Source: Andeanibacterium sp036384795 (GTDB taxonomy: Bacteria > Pseudomonadota > Alphaproteobacteria > Sphingomonadales > Sphingomonadaceae). Taken from it: 64,000 nucleotides of DNA. Every line of letters starts with the position of its first letter. The stretch's first letter is position 1. Below the pieces are notes generated by a model. That model had not been told where the DNA came from. It did not search any database and saw nothing but the letters and a program-made list of their open reading frames with translations. Shown here piece after piece: positions 31,264 through 40,285 of the stretch. Where the stretch lies: assembly GCA_036384795.1 (NCBI GenBank), contig DASVLP010000037.1, positions 1 through 64,000 on the forward strand. Direction: 5' to 3'. The position numbers and the translations under genes were made by a program.

Positions 31264-31683
31264 TTAAGCCAGCCCGTGTATCTTCAGCGCCCACTCGACC
31301 CGCTGAGCGAGCACCGGGCTGGCGGGCCACAGCATGAGGACAGGGATCTGGCAGCCTTCGATGCCGACGGTCTCCGCCTGCTCGAGATAGCGCGGCGCCT
31401 GTTCGCGCAGCACGACCGCGAGCGCAATCGGCGCCTCGACTGCCGGCAGCTCGACGATGCCGACGTTGCGGATCTCGAGCTGGCCGGCGATGTTCGGCGG
31501 GGGCGACGCCCAAAGCCGGCCCTCGCGCAGTGCCAGGGTGACCCCATCATCGCCGACCAGCGCCGCGCCGCGGTCGATCAGCGCCAGTGCGAGGCTCGAC
31601 TTGCCGCAGGCGGGCGGGCCTTCGATCAGCACCGCGCGGCCATGGATCGCGACGCAGCTGAGGCCGGTGCGCGCGGCGCTCAT
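31264..31683 (-). CDS. hprK: HPr kinase/phosphorylase, short alphaproteobacterial form
   Basis: The 139-residue protein has P-loop GPPACGKSS (22-30), DDGVTLA (Walker B/HPrK motif) and VGIVELP. Only the C-terminal catalytic domain of Gram-positive HprK is present, as usual in alphaproteobacteria. It phosphorylates the regulatory Ser of HPr. The start at 31683 overlaps the chvG stop (ATGA). Confidence 0.93.
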   Translation of the reverse strand: MSAARTGLSCVAIHGRAVLIEGPPACGKSSLALALIDRGAALVGDDGVTLALREGRLWASPPPNIAGQLEIRNVGIVELPAVEAPIALAVVLREQAPRYLEQAETVGIEGCQIPVLMLWPASPVLAQRVEWALKIHGLA

Positions 31684-33290
31684 TTCGCGTCCGCCGCCGG
31701 CAACGTGACCACGAAGCACGCCCCTTTCGCGCTGCGCGGCGGATCGACGAGCTCGAGCGTGCCGTCGTGCGCCTCGACGATCGTGCGCGCGATCGCCAGG
31801 CCGAGCCCGCTGTGCTTGCCGAAGCTCTCCGCCTCGGGGCGGACCGAATGGAACCGCTCGAACACTTTCTCCCGCTCGCTCGCGGGAATTCCGGGCCCCT
31901 GATCGAGGATCCGCGCTTCGACGGTCTCACCGTCGGCCGAGACCGAGATCGCGATCTTCCCGTCGGACGGGGAGAACGAGACGGCATTGTCGAGCAGGTT
32001 TTCGATCACCCGTTCCAGCCGCGCGGGCTCACCCAGCACCTTGAACGGGCCGCGACCCTTGCGGGTCAGCACGATCGGCCGGCCTTCGTTTTCCCGGCGG
32101 TGCTCGCGCGCGCCGACCGCGTTCTCGAACAGCGCGGCAAGGTCGACCGGGACGAACGTCGCGCGGCTCAGCTCGGCGTCGATCCGGCTGGCGTCGGCGA
32201 TTTCGCTCACCAGCCGGTCGATCCGCTGGACATCGTGCACGGCGATGTCGGTCAGCTGGCGGCGCAACTGCGGCTCCTCGACGCGGCTCAGCGATTCGAG
32301 CGCGCTGCGCAAGCTGGCGAGCGGGTTCTTGACCTCGTGCGCGACATCGGCGGCGAAGCTCTCCACCGCGTCGATCCGCTGGCGCAGCGCGTCGGTCATA
32401 TCGGCGACCGCGCGCGCGAGCAGGCCGATCTCGTCTCGCCGGTCGGGCAGGCGCGGCACCACCACTTCGCGCCCTCGCCCCAGCCGCACCCGCACTGCCG
32501 CGCGCACCAGCGCCCGCAACGGCCGGACGATCGTCCGCGCAAGGTAGAGCGAGAGGAAGATCGAGATCACCAGCGCGGCCGCGACGATGATCGCCAAAGT
32601 CTGGCGCGCGTCGCGCACGGCCTGGGTGATGTCCGGCGCGTTGCGGGTGGTGAGCAGCATCTGGCCAGCGGTGCCGACCGGGGTGGCGGCGGTGATCACG
32701 GGCGTGCGGTCGGGCGCATAGCGCAGGAACACTTCGGTCGAATTGCGCGCCCGCGCAAGCGCTATCTCCGGCCATGCTGCGGCGCCCGGACTGGCGGGCT
32801 CGCGGTAACGCGCGACGTGCGGCGTGCCGAGCACCGCGTCCATGCCTTTGTCGATCAGGCGCGCGGCGTCGAGCAGCCACGATTCGCGGCTCGGATCGGC
32901 GAACCGGAACGACGGCGGGGCGAGCGCGAAGCTGTCTTCGATCAGCTTGCCGTTGCGGTCGTAAAGCCGCAGGCGGAGCGTCTGCCGCTCGCCGATCTTG
33001 ACCATCAGCGGCCTCAGCCGATCCGGGCGCACCCGCAGCAGCGCCTCGGCGGTGATCTGCGCCTCGCTGCTGGCCAGGTGAAAGCGCTCGTCGAGCAGGC
33101 TGCGGCGGTAGTTGTCGAGGTAGAAGAAGCTGCCGCCGAGCAGCGCGAGTGCGATGATGTTGAACGCCAGGATGCGGGTGGTGAGCGAAGTCCGCGCGGG
33201 AAACAGCGGGCGTTCGAAGCGGCGCAGCACGCGCGCCGGCTGCTTCGCGGGCAGCTCATCGGGCGGCAGGGGCCGCTCAGCCTTCGGCAA
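31680..33290 (-). CDS. chvG: Sensor histidine kinase ChvG
   Basis: The ~536-residue kinase has transmembrane helix 1 (ILAFNIIALALLGGSFFYL), a periplasmic stimulus-sensing domain of about 180 residues, helix 2 (TLAIIVAAALVISIFLSLYL), HAMP, H-box VAHEVKNPLASLRSALESL and an ATPase domain (ENLLDNAVSFSP, DQGPGI, GLGLAIARTI). ChvG senses acid or envelope stress and phosphorylates ChvI. The start is uncertain: TTG 33290 overlaps the chvI stop; a GTG at 33230 is the alternative; neither has a good ribosome binding site. Confidence 0.93.
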   Translation of the reverse strand: MPKAERPLPPDELPAKQPARVLRRFERPLFPARTSLTTRILAFNIIALALLGGSFFYLDNYRRSLLDERFHLASSEAQITAEALLRVRPDRLRPLMVKIGERQTLRLRLYDRNGKLIEDSFALAPPSFRFADPSRESWLLDAARLIDKGMDAVLGTPHVARYREPASPGAAAWPEIALARARNSTEVFLRYAPDRTPVITAATPVGTAGQMLLTTRNAPDITQAVRDARQTLAIIVAAALVISIFLSLYLARTIVRPLRALVRAAVRVRLGRGREVVVPRLPDRRDEIGLLARAVADMTDALRQRIDAVESFAADVAHEVKNPLASLRSALESLSRVEEPQLRRQLTDIAVHDVQRIDRLVSEIADASRIDAELSRATFVPVDLAALFENAVGAREHRRENEGRPIVLTRKGRGPFKVLGEPARLERVIENLLDNAVSFSPSDGKIAISVSADGETVEARILDQGPGIPASEREKVFERFHSVRPEAESFGKHSGLGLAIARTIVEAHDGTLELVDPPRSAKGACFVVTLPAADAK

Positions 33291-34044
33291 AGCTGTAGCC
33301 GGCACCGTACAGGGTCTCGATCGCGCCGAACTCCGGGTCGACCGCGCGGAACTTGCGGCGCATCCGCTTGATGTGGCTGTCGACGGTGCGGTCGTCGACG
33401 AACACGTCGTCGGGATAGGCGGCATCCATCAGCTGATTGCGGCTCTTGATCACGCCCGGCCGCTGGGCGAGCGCCTCGAGGATCAGGAATTCGGTGACCG
33501 TAAGCGAGACCGGCTTGCCGGCCCAGGCGACCTGGTGCCGCGCGGCATCCATCGTCAGCCGGCCGCGGACCATTTCGGCGCTCGCCTCGCCGTCCCCGGT
33601 GGCCTCTTCCGCAGGCGCCGGAACGGCGGCGCTGCGGCGCAGGATCGCCTTGATCCGGGCAATCAGCAACTGCTGGCTGAACGGCTTGGCGATGTAGTCG
33701 TCGGCACCCATCGCCAGGCCCGCGGCTTCGTCCTGCTCGTCGTCCTTGCTGGTCAGGAAGATCACCGGAATGGTCGAGCTCTCGCGCAGCCGTCGCAGCA
33801 ATTCCATCCCGTCCATCCGGGGCATCTTGATGTCGAACACCGCCAGATCGGGGGGATTGTCGGCCAGCGCCTTGAGCGCGGTCTGGCCGTCGGAATAGAC
33901 GCGCGTCGCGAACCCTTCGGCCTGCAGCGCGATCGACACGCTGGTCAGGATGTTGCGATCGTCGTCCACCAGCGCGATCACCCGCTGCGCGCAGGGCCGG
34001 GCCTTGTCGTTCACGGGAATCGCCTGGCCGGGGTCGCTCGCCAT
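33277..34044 (-). CDS. chvI: Response regulator ChvI (OmpR type)
   Basis: The 255-residue protein has a receiver domain with VDDDRNI, phospho-Asp in FDIKMPRMDG (about residue 71), and YIAKPFSQ. The OmpR-type winged helix follows (LTVTEFLILEALAQRPGVIK, DDRTVDSHIKRMRRKFR, TLYGAGYSF). Residues 1-20 are an extension before the receiver. ChvI controls envelope, acid-response and central metabolism genes; pckA lies divergent 240 bases away. It is the first gene of the chvI-chvG-hprK-rapZ-EIIA-HPr-trmH run. Confidence 0.95.
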   Translation of the reverse strand: MASDPGQAIPVNDKARPCAQRVIALVDDDRNILTSVSIALQAEGFATRVYSDGQTALKALADNPPDLAVFDIKMPRMDGMELLRRLRESSTIPVIFLTSKDDEQDEAAGLAMGADDYIAKPFSQQLLIARIKAILRRSAAVPAPAEEATGDGEASAEMVRGRLTMDAARHQVAWAGKPVSLTVTEFLILEALAQRPGVIKSRNQLMDAAYPDDVFVDDRTVDSHIKRMRRKFRAVDPEFGAIETLYGAGYSFAEG

Positions 34045-34127
34045 GAGCCGGTGGAGTCCTGTTGGGAACGGGTCATCGGCTTAGCGATTTGCGACATGAC
34101 AGACAATGCGCTTCCCGCTCCATGCTG

Positions 34128-34140
34128 CGCATGACATGCG
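34128..34140. promoter_or_regulatory. Palindrome in the chvI-pckA intergenic region
   Basis: CGCATGACATGCG is an exact 6-bp inverted repeat around one base. A related GACATGAC occurs 30 bases away at 34093-34100. The site sits midway between the divergent genes. It is a candidate operator; no known consensus is claimed. Confidence 0.35.
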
Positions 34141-34281
34141 GTAAAACATTGTTCGGGAGAGGAAAATATCGCAGCCGCCACCCAAATTGACGCGACCCCC
34201 ACCAGCGACTATGCGCAACTGCGCTTGGCAAGCGCGTGAAGCCCCGCCAGAATTGACCCCCGATTGCTTTCGGAGACGACG

Positions 34282-35880
34282 TTGACAGCCCCTCTTTCGT
34301 ATCCGCTCGCCCGCCAGGGTATTATCACCGGCGCGGCGATCCATGCCAATCTCGGAACGGCCCCGCTGGTCGAGCACGCGATCCGCAACGGCGAAGGGCG
34401 GCTTGCCGCGCACGGCCCGCTGGTGGTCGAGACCGGCCCGCATACCGGCCGTTCGGCCAAGGACAAGTTCATCGTCCGCGATGCCGAGACCGAGGACACC
34501 GTGTGGTGGGGCAAGGTCAATGTCCCGATGACGCCCGAGCATTTCGCTGCGCTGAAGGAAGACTTCATGGCCGCGCTCGGCGGCAAGGAGCGGCTCTACG
34601 TCGCCGACCTGTTCGGCGGTTCGCAGCCGGAGCACCGGGTCAAGGTGCGTGTGATCAACGAGTTCGCCTGGCACAACCTGTTCATCCGCACGCTGCTGGT
34701 GCGCCCGACGCCTGACCAGCTCGAAGGGTTTGAGCCCGAATACACGATCATCGACCTGCCGAGCTTCCGCGCCGATCCCGCGCGCCACGGCAGCCGCACG
34801 GAGACCGTGATCGCGGTCAACTTCTCGGAGAAGCTGATCCTGATCGGCGGCACGCGCTATGCCGGCGAGATGAAGAAGAGCGTGTTCGGCATCCTCAACT
34901 ATCTGCTGCCGGTGAAGGGCGTGATGCCGATGCATTGCTCGGCCAACATCGGCGACGATGGCAAGAGCGCGGTGTTCTTCGGCCTCTCCGGCACCGGCAA
35001 GACCACGCTCAGCGCCGACGCCAGCCGCACCCTGATCGGCGATGACGAGCATGGCTGGTCGGATACCGCGGTGTTCAACTTCGAAGGCGGCTGCTACGCC
35101 AAGATGATCCGCCTGTCGGCCGAGGCCGAGCCGGAAATCTATGCCACCACGAAGATGTTCGGCACCGTGCTCGAGAACGTGGTGATGGACGATGCGACCC
35201 GCGAGCTCGATCTCGACGATCCGACGCTCGCGGAAAACTCGCGCGGCGCCTACCCGATCGATTTCATTCCCAACACGTCGGAAGCCAATCTGGGGCCGGC
35301 GCCTTCGAACGTGATCATGCTCACCGCCGATGCCTTCGGCGTGCTGCCCCCGATCGCGCGGCTGACGCCTGACCAGGCGATGTATCACTTCCTGTCGGGT
35401 TACACCGCCAAGGTGGCCGGCACCGAGATCGGCGTGACCGAGCCCGAGGCGACCTTCAGCACCTGCTTCGGTGCGCCGTTCATGCCGCGCCACCCCTCGA
35501 TCTACGGCAACCTGCTCAAGGAGCGGATCCACCAGGGCCGGGTGTCGTGCTGGCTGGTCAACACCGGCTGGACCGGCGGGAAGTACGGCACCGGCAAGCG
35601 CATGCCGATCAAGGCCACCCGCGCGCTGCTCAACGCCGCGCTCGACGGCAGCCTGAACGAGGCCGAGTTCCGCAAGGATCCGAACTTCGGCTTCGACGTG
35701 CCGGTCGCGGTGCCCGGCGTCGACAGCGCGATCCTCGATCCGCGGGAAACCTGGGCGGACAAGGACGAGTTCGACCGCACCGCGCAGAAGCTGGTCCAGC
35801 TGTTCGTCGACAACTTCGAGCAATTCGCCGAGCACGTCGACGAAGGCGTGCGCCAGGCGGCGCCCGCCGCCGTCGCCTGA
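34282..35880 (+). CDS. pckA: Phosphoenolpyruvate carboxykinase (ATP)
   Basis: The 532-residue enzyme has P-loop GLSGTGKTTLSAD, the PCK signature VFFGLSGTGKTT, MHCSANIG, the catalytic TEPEATFSTCFGAPF and NTGWTGGKYGTGKRM (metal/ATP site). It makes PEP from oxaloacetate in gluconeogenesis. I choose TTG 34282 because CGGAG lies 7 bases upstream; a TTG at 34264 is possible. Position opposite chvI is conserved in alphaproteobacteria and fits ChvI-linked control of gluconeogenesis. Confidence 0.96.
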   Translation: MTAPLSYPLARQGIITGAAIHANLGTAPLVEHAIRNGEGRLAAHGPLVVETGPHTGRSAKDKFIVRDAETEDTVWWGKVNVPMTPEHFAALKEDFMAALGGKERLYVADLFGGSQPEHRVKVRVINEFAWHNLFIRTLLVRPTPDQLEGFEPEYTIIDLPSFRADPARHGSRTETVIAVNFSEKLILIGGTRYAGEMKKSVFGILNYLLPVKGVMPMHCSANIGDDGKSAVFFGLSGTGKTTLSADASRTLIGDDEHGWSDTAVFNFEGGCYAKMIRLSAEAEPEIYATTKMFGTVLENVVMDDATRELDLDDPTLAENSRGAYPIDFIPNTSEANLGPAPSNVIMLTADAFGVLPPIARLTPDQAMYHFLSGYTAKVAGTEIGVTEPEATFSTCFGAPFMPRHPSIYGNLLKERIHQGRVSCWLVNTGWTGGKYGTGKRMPIKATRALLNAALDGSLNEAEFRKDPNFGFDVPVAVPGVDSAILDPRETWADKDEFDRTAQKLVQLFVDNFEQFAEHVDEGVRQAAPAAVA

Positions 35881-35921
35881 CCGCGAGGAAACGGCCCGGC
35901 GCCTGCGGCTGACGAGGGCAG

Positions 35922-36128
35922 ATGAACACGTTGCTGTCCGTTCTCGTGCTTGCCGCTTTCGCGCTGCTCGCAGGCGCGTTCATCCTGTGGCGCAAGGGCG
36001 CGCCGCGGAAGCAGGCGGCGCTGATGGTGATCCTCGCGGCGATTCTGCTCGCGAACGTGCTGATCTGGACGCTGCCGGAAGGAAACGGCGCGGCGCCGGT
36101 CGACCAGGTCCAGGCGCTGCAGCGATAG
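35922..36128 (+). CDS. Small two-helix membrane protein
   Basis: The 68-residue protein has two hydrophobic segments (LLSVLVLAAFALLAGAFILW and AALMVILAAILLANVLIW) separated by the basic RKGAPRKQ. It begins 41 bases after pckA and may be cotranscribed. I recognise no family. The hairpin topology with a positive loop suggests both ends face the periplasm. Confidence 0.65.
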   Translation: MNTLLSVLVLAAFALLAGAFILWRKGAPRKQAALMVILAAILLANVLIWTLPEGNGAAPVDQVQALQR

Positions 36129-36215
36129 CGGCCGCTCGCCGCGCGTGAGCGCCCGGCGGCCCCCAGCAACCAGGCGCGACACCGCGCCCGCTCCCGTTTC
36201 CGCTTGCCGGCGGGG

Positions 36216-36872
36216 CTACTTGATCGGACAGTCCGGCGACAGCCGGAAGTCGAGGTAGTTGTCGACCGCGCCCATCAGATCGTCGAGCTCGTGCTCGAAG
36301 AAGTGGTTGGCGCGGGGGATTTCTTCGTGGTGGATCGTGATGTGCTTCTGGGTGCGAAGCTTGTCGACCAGCTTCTGCACCGCGTTGGGCTGGACCACCG
36401 TGTCCGCCGCGCCCTGGATGATGATGCCCGAGGCGGGGCAGGGGGCGAGGAAGCTGAAATCGTACATGTTGGCCGGCGGCGCGATCGAGATGAACCCGCG
36501 GATTTCCGGCCGGCGCATCAGAAGCTGCATGCCGATCAGCGCGCCGAAGCTGACGCCGCCGATCCAGGTGACTTGCGCTTCGGGATGGATCGTCTGCACC
36601 CAGTCGAGCGCCGCGGCGGCGTCGCTGAGCTCGCCCACGCCGTTGTCGAAGCTGCCCTGGCTGCGGCCGACCCCGCGGAAGTTGAACCGCAAGGTGGCGA
36701 ACCCGCGATCGACGAACGTCTTGTAGAGGCGCTGGACGATCCGGTCGTTCATCGTGCCGCCCGCCTGCGCGTGCGGGTGAAGGATCATCGCGACCGGTGC
36801 GCGCGGACGCGGGCCGGGCTGGAAGCGCCCTTCGAGGCGGCCTTCGGGACCGGGAAAGATGACTGACGGCAT
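36216..36872 (-). CDS. Alpha/beta hydrolase
   Basis: The 218-residue protein has MILHPHAQAGG, LRFNFRGVGRSQGSFDNGVG, the nucleophile elbow GGVSFGAL (Ser about 111), an Asp in GAADTVV and a His in PRANHFF. This is the CocE/dienelactone-like group of small hydrolases found across alphaproteobacteria. ATG 36872 agrees with conserved starts (MPSVIFPGPEGRLEGRF). The substrate is unknown. Confidence 0.9.
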   Translation of the reverse strand: MPSVIFPGPEGRLEGRFQPGPRPRAPVAMILHPHAQAGGTMNDRIVQRLYKTFVDRGFATLRFNFRGVGRSQGSFDNGVGELSDAAAALDWVQTIHPEAQVTWIGGVSFGALIGMQLLMRRPEIRGFISIAPPANMYDFSFLAPCPASGIIIQGAADTVVQPNAVQKLVDKLRTQKHITIHHEEIPRANHFFEHELDDLMGAVDNYLDFRLSPDCPIK

Positions 36873-36935
36873 GGCGAAAATACTCTTGAAAGCTGGCACG
36901 GTGAGCGCGCCGGTGGCGCGCGGGAAAGCGGTGGC

Positions 36936-36963
36936 TATATAGGGTCGGTTCCGATTTTCGCAA
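36936..36963 (-). promoter_or_regulatory. Candidate promoter of the hydrolase gene
   Basis: On the minus strand TTGCGA (36958-36963) and TATATA (36936-36941) are 16 bases apart. The run TATATA stands out in very GC-rich DNA and lies 64 bases upstream of the hydrolase start. Tentative. Confidence 0.4.
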
Positions 36964-36997
36964 TTACCGAGCGCAGCCCAGTCCCCCAACGATACGA

Positions 36998-38080
36998 ATG
37001 CCGGCACGGATTTATCTCGACCACGCGGCAACGACGCCGCTGCGCCCCGAGGCGAAAGCGGCGATGGACGAAGGCTTCGCGCTGTGGGCGAACCCCTCCA
37101 GCCCGCATGCCGAAGGGCGCAAGGCGCGCGCGGTGCTGGAAGGCGCGCGCGAGCGGATCAAGGCCGCGCTGGGGTGGGAGGGGGAACTGATCTTCACCTC
37201 CGGCGCGAGCGAGGCCGCGGCGCTCGCGCTCGGGCGGGCGCGCGGCGGGCCGCGGTTCGTCTCGGCGGTCGAGCATGACTCGGTGCTGACCGCCGCGCCA
37301 GTTGCCACCATGCTGCCGGTCGGGGCGGACGGCGCGCTGGAGCTCGCCGCGCTCCAACAGAAGCTGGCGGGCTGCGAGACTCCGGTGGTGGCGGTCCAGG
37401 CGATCAATTCGGAGACCGGCAACCTTCAGGATTCGCGCAAGATATCCGAGATCGTCGGCCAGGCGGCGGGGATTTACCTCGCCGACGCGTCGCAAGCGGC
37501 GGGCAAGTATCGCTCCAGCCACGGTGCCGCGATGGCGATCGTTTCGGCGCACAAGTTCGGCGGACCGGTCGGCATCGGGGCGCTGCTGGTGCGCGATTTC
37601 GCATTGCTCGAGCCGAGCGGCGGGCACGAGCGCGGCTATCGCCGGGGCACCGAGAACCTCCCTGCCGCGCTGGGGATGGCGGCAGCGCTGGAAGCGTGCG
37701 GCGAGCCCTATCTCGATTGGGATTGCCAAGGCCTGATGGACGAGTTCGCCGTGGAAGTCCGCGCGCTCGGCGGCACCTGGTTCGCCGACCGGCTCGCTGC
37801 CCCGACCGGCTATATCCACGCCGTTGCGATGCCCGGCCTTTCCGCCAACGCGCAGCTGATGCGCTTCGACCTGCATGGAATTTCGGTGAGCCAGGGCAGC
37901 GCCTGCTCTTCGGGAACGATGCGCACCAGCCACGTGCTGCGCGCGATGGGGGTGGCCGACGCGGAGGCCGAACGGACGATCCGCGTGAGCTTCGGCTGGA
38001 ACACCACGCGCGAGGAAGTCGAGCGTTTCTGTGAGGCGTGGATCGACATGGCGCGCGAGGCGGGCGAGAAAGCCGCGTGA
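36998..38080 (+). CDS. Cysteine desulfurase family protein (first copy)
   Basis: The 360-residue PLP enzyme starts MPARIYLDHAATTPLRPEAK and has SAHKFGGPVGIG (PLP lysine), RRGTENLPAALGMA and the persulfide loop with SQGSACSSG (catalytic Cys about 304). It takes sulfur from cysteine for Fe-S assembly or thiolation. The next gene is a paralogue overlapping by 4 bases, and a ferredoxin follows. Tandem NifS/IscS-like genes ahead of a 2Fe-2S ferredoxin are common in Sphingomonadales. Confidence 0.93.
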   Translation: MPARIYLDHAATTPLRPEAKAAMDEGFALWANPSSPHAEGRKARAVLEGARERIKAALGWEGELIFTSGASEAAALALGRARGGPRFVSAVEHDSVLTAAPVATMLPVGADGALELAALQQKLAGCETPVVAVQAINSETGNLQDSRKISEIVGQAAGIYLADASQAAGKYRSSHGAAMAIVSAHKFGGPVGIGALLVRDFALLEPSGGHERGYRRGTENLPAALGMAAALEACGEPYLDWDCQGLMDEFAVEVRALGGTWFADRLAAPTGYIHAVAMPGLSANAQLMRFDLHGISVSQGSACSSGTMRTSHVLRAMGVADAEAERTIRVSFGWNTTREEVERFCEAWIDMAREAGEKAA

Positions 38081-39168
38081 TCTACCTCGACTACCAGGCC
38101 ACCACTCCGCTCGCGCCCGAGGCGCGCGAGGCGATGCTCGCGTGGCTCGAAGGGCCCGCCGGCACCGGGTTCGGCAATCCGCACAGCGCCCATCGCCTCG
38201 GGCGGCAGGCGGCGGCGGCGGTCGAGGTCGCGCGCGAGCAGGTTGCGGCGCTGCTCCCCCCGGGCGGCCGCGTGGTGTTCACTTCGGGAGCGACCGAGGC
38301 GCTGAACATGGCGCTGCGCGGGACGCGCGGCGGCGTGCTGACGTTTGCCGCCGAGCATGCGGCGGTGCTCGATTGCGCGCGCCCGGTCGGCGAACACGGA
38401 CGCGATTTCGGCGTGCTGCCGGTCACCAGCGATGGCAGCGCCGACCTTGGCGCCTTGCGCAATGCGGTTGGCGCGAGCACCGGGCTGGTTTCCGCGATGC
38501 TGGTCAACAACGAAATCGGCACGATCAATCCGCTCGTCGAGATCGCCGAAATCGCCCACAGTGTCAGCGCACTGGTGCTCACCGACGCGGTGCAGGGCTA
38601 CGGCCGCGTCGCGGTGCCCGATTGCGCCGACCTGATCGCGATCTCGGCGCACAAGATCCATGGGCCCAAGGGCATCGGCGCCTTGTGGGTGCGTGACGGA
38701 ATCGCGCTCGCCCCGCTGATGTACGGCGGCGGACAGGAGCAGGGGTTGCGTTCGGGCACGCTCAGCCCCGCGCTGTGCGCCGGATTCGGCGCGGCGGCGG
38801 CGCTGGCCAGGCAGTGCATGGCAGCCGATGCCGACCATATTGCGATGCTGTGGAAGCGCGCGCGCGAGCTGTTCTCGGGCTGGACCCTCAACGGCGCCGA
38901 GCACGCCCGCTGGAAGGGCAACCTCAACCTGCGCAAGGATGGCCTCGACGTCGCCCGGCTGATGAGCGACGTGCGCGACGTGTGCTTCTCCGCGGGCTCT
39001 GCCTGCGCCAGCGGATCGGGGCGCCCGAGCCACGTGCTGCGCGCGATCGGGCTCAGCGATGCGCAGGCCAAAGCCTCGATCCGCCTCGGCTTCGGGCGCT
39101 ACACCACGCTGGAAGAGCTTGAAGCGGCGGCCGAAAAGATCGATCGCGCCGCCGAGGCGCAAGGATAA
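38077..39168 (+). CDS. Cysteine desulfurase family protein (second copy)
   Basis: The 363-residue paralogue of the preceding gene reads VIYLDYQATTPLAPEAREAM, AHKIHGPKGIGALWVR (PLP lysine) and SAGSACASGSGRPSHVLRAI (active-site Cys). The GTG at 38077 overlaps the upstream TGA (GTGA). It probably supplies persulfide sulfur alongside or in a complex with the first copy. The ferredoxin gene starts 3 bases after its stop. Confidence 0.93.
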   Translation: MIYLDYQATTPLAPEAREAMLAWLEGPAGTGFGNPHSAHRLGRQAAAAVEVAREQVAALLPPGGRVVFTSGATEALNMALRGTRGGVLTFAAEHAAVLDCARPVGEHGRDFGVLPVTSDGSADLGALRNAVGASTGLVSAMLVNNEIGTINPLVEIAEIAHSVSALVLTDAVQGYGRVAVPDCADLIAISAHKIHGPKGIGALWVRDGIALAPLMYGGGQEQGLRSGTLSPALCAGFGAAAALARQCMAADADHIAMLWKRARELFSGWTLNGAEHARWKGNLNLRKDGLDVARLMSDVRDVCFSAGSACASGSGRPSHVLRAIGLSDAQAKASIRLGFGRYTTLEELEAAAEKIDRAAEAQG

Positions 39169-39171
39169 GCC

Positions 39172-39504
39172 ATGGTCAAAGTCACGTTCATCGCCACCGA
39201 CGGCACGCGCATCGAGGCCGAGGGGGCCGAGGGCACCTCGCTGCTCGAGTGCGGCCAGGCGGCCGGAATGCCGCTCGAAGGCACGTGCGAGGGGCAGATG
39301 GCCTGCTCGACCTGCCACGTGATCGTCGATCCCGAATGGTTCGCCCGCCTCGTGCCGGCGAGCGACGACGAGGAGGACATGCTCGACCTCGCCGCCGCGG
39401 TCGAGCGCACCAGCCGCCTGTCATGCCAGATCGTGCTCACGCCCGAGCTCGAGGGCCTGACGGTGCGCATCCCGCGCGAAAGCCGCGACGCACAGGGGCT
39501 CTAA
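39172..39504 (+). CDS. fdx: 2Fe-2S ferredoxin (adrenodoxin/Isc type)
   Basis: The 110-residue protein has cluster ligands in GTCEGQMACSTCHV (Cys at about 39, 45 and 48) and LSCQIVL (Cys about 85), with DDEEDMLDLAA between them, as in adrenodoxin-like ferredoxins. It likely donates electrons in Fe-S biogenesis or to P450/oxygenase systems. Tight coupling to the desulfurases supports the first role. Confidence 0.95.
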   Translation: MVKVTFIATDGTRIEAEGAEGTSLLECGQAAGMPLEGTCEGQMACSTCHVIVDPEWFARLVPASDDEEDMLDLAAAVERTSRLSCQIVLTPELEGLTVRIPRESRDAQGL

Positions 39505-39506
39505 AA

Positions 39507-39633
39507 TCCTCCCCGGAACGGGGAGGGGGACCATGCGAAGCATGGTGGAGGGGGCCCGCGCGACTTTCGAAGGTGGCGCTGGGCCCCCTCCGTCAGTCGC
39601 TTCGCGACTGCCACCTCCCCGTTCCGGGGAGGA
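39507..39633. repeat. Dispersed hairpin repeat, family A (copy A2)
   Basis: A 127-base element of the same design as A1: TCCTCCCCGGAACGGGGAGG, ATGCGAAGCAT hairpin, GGTGGAGGGGGCCCGC, a centre of about 25 bases, CCCCCTCCGTCAGTC, TCGCTTCGCGA hairpin, and CCTCCCCGTTCCGGGGAGGA. It lies between convergent fdx and the PfpI gene and ends in a T run (GGATTTTTT), so it can work as a terminator for fdx. Confidence 0.9.
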
Positions 39634-39637
39634 TTTT

Positions 39638-40192
39638 TTACGCCATCTCCTCCGCGCTCGCCGTCTCCTCTTGCCGCAACGCTTCGATCAATGCGTCGCT
39701 GAACGCGGGAATGTCGTCGGGCTTGCGGCTGGTGATGAGGTTGCCGTCGGTCGCGACTTGCTGGTCGACCACGTTCGCGCCGGCGTTCTTGAGGTCGGTG
39801 CGGATCGAGGGCCAGCTGGTCAACGTCTTGCCGCGGATCACGCCGGCTTCGGCGAGCAGCCATGGGCCGTGGCAGATTGCCGCGACCGTCTTGCCGGCAT
39901 CGCAGAAGTCGCGCACCAGCTGGACCGCCTTGTCCTCCTGACGCAATTTGTCGGGGTTCATCACCCCGCCGGGCAGCACCAGCGCCTCGAACCCGTCGGC
40001 GCTCGCCTGGTCGAGGCTCCGGTCGACTTTGACCGTGTCGCCCCAGTCGGTGTGCTGCCAGCCCTTGATCTCGCCTTCCTTGGGGCTGACCACCACCGTC
40101 TCGAATCCGGCTTCCTCGAGCCGCTGCTTCGGCCCGGTGAGTTCGGATTGCTCGAACCCGTCGGTCGCCAGGATCATCACGCGCTTTGCCAT
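39638..40192 (-). CDS. DJ-1/PfpI family (type 1 glutamine amidotransferase-like) protein
   Basis: The 184-residue protein has MILATDGFEQSELTGP, VLPGGVMNPDKLRQ and the nucleophile elbow AAICHGPWLLAEAG (Cys about 109, followed by His), as in PfpI proteases and YhbO-like deglycases. It may repair glyoxal-damaged proteins or act as a chaperone. ATG 40192 has GGAGG upstream, preferred over the ATG at 40204. Confidence 0.92.
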   Translation of the reverse strand: MAKRVMILATDGFEQSELTGPKQRLEEAGFETVVVSPKEGEIKGWQHTDWGDTVKVDRSLDQASADGFEALVLPGGVMNPDKLRQEDKAVQLVRDFCDAGKTVAAICHGPWLLAEAGVIRGKTLTSWPSIRTDLKNAGANVVDQQVATDGNLITSRKPDDIPAFSDALIEALRQEETASAEEMA

Positions 40193-40285
40193 AAATGCCT
40201 CCATTGCTCGTGATCGCAGAACGGGCGGGGGATTGCCGATGTTCCGCGCTTTGGCGCGGCCGGTCGCGGTGTTAGGGCGGCTCGC

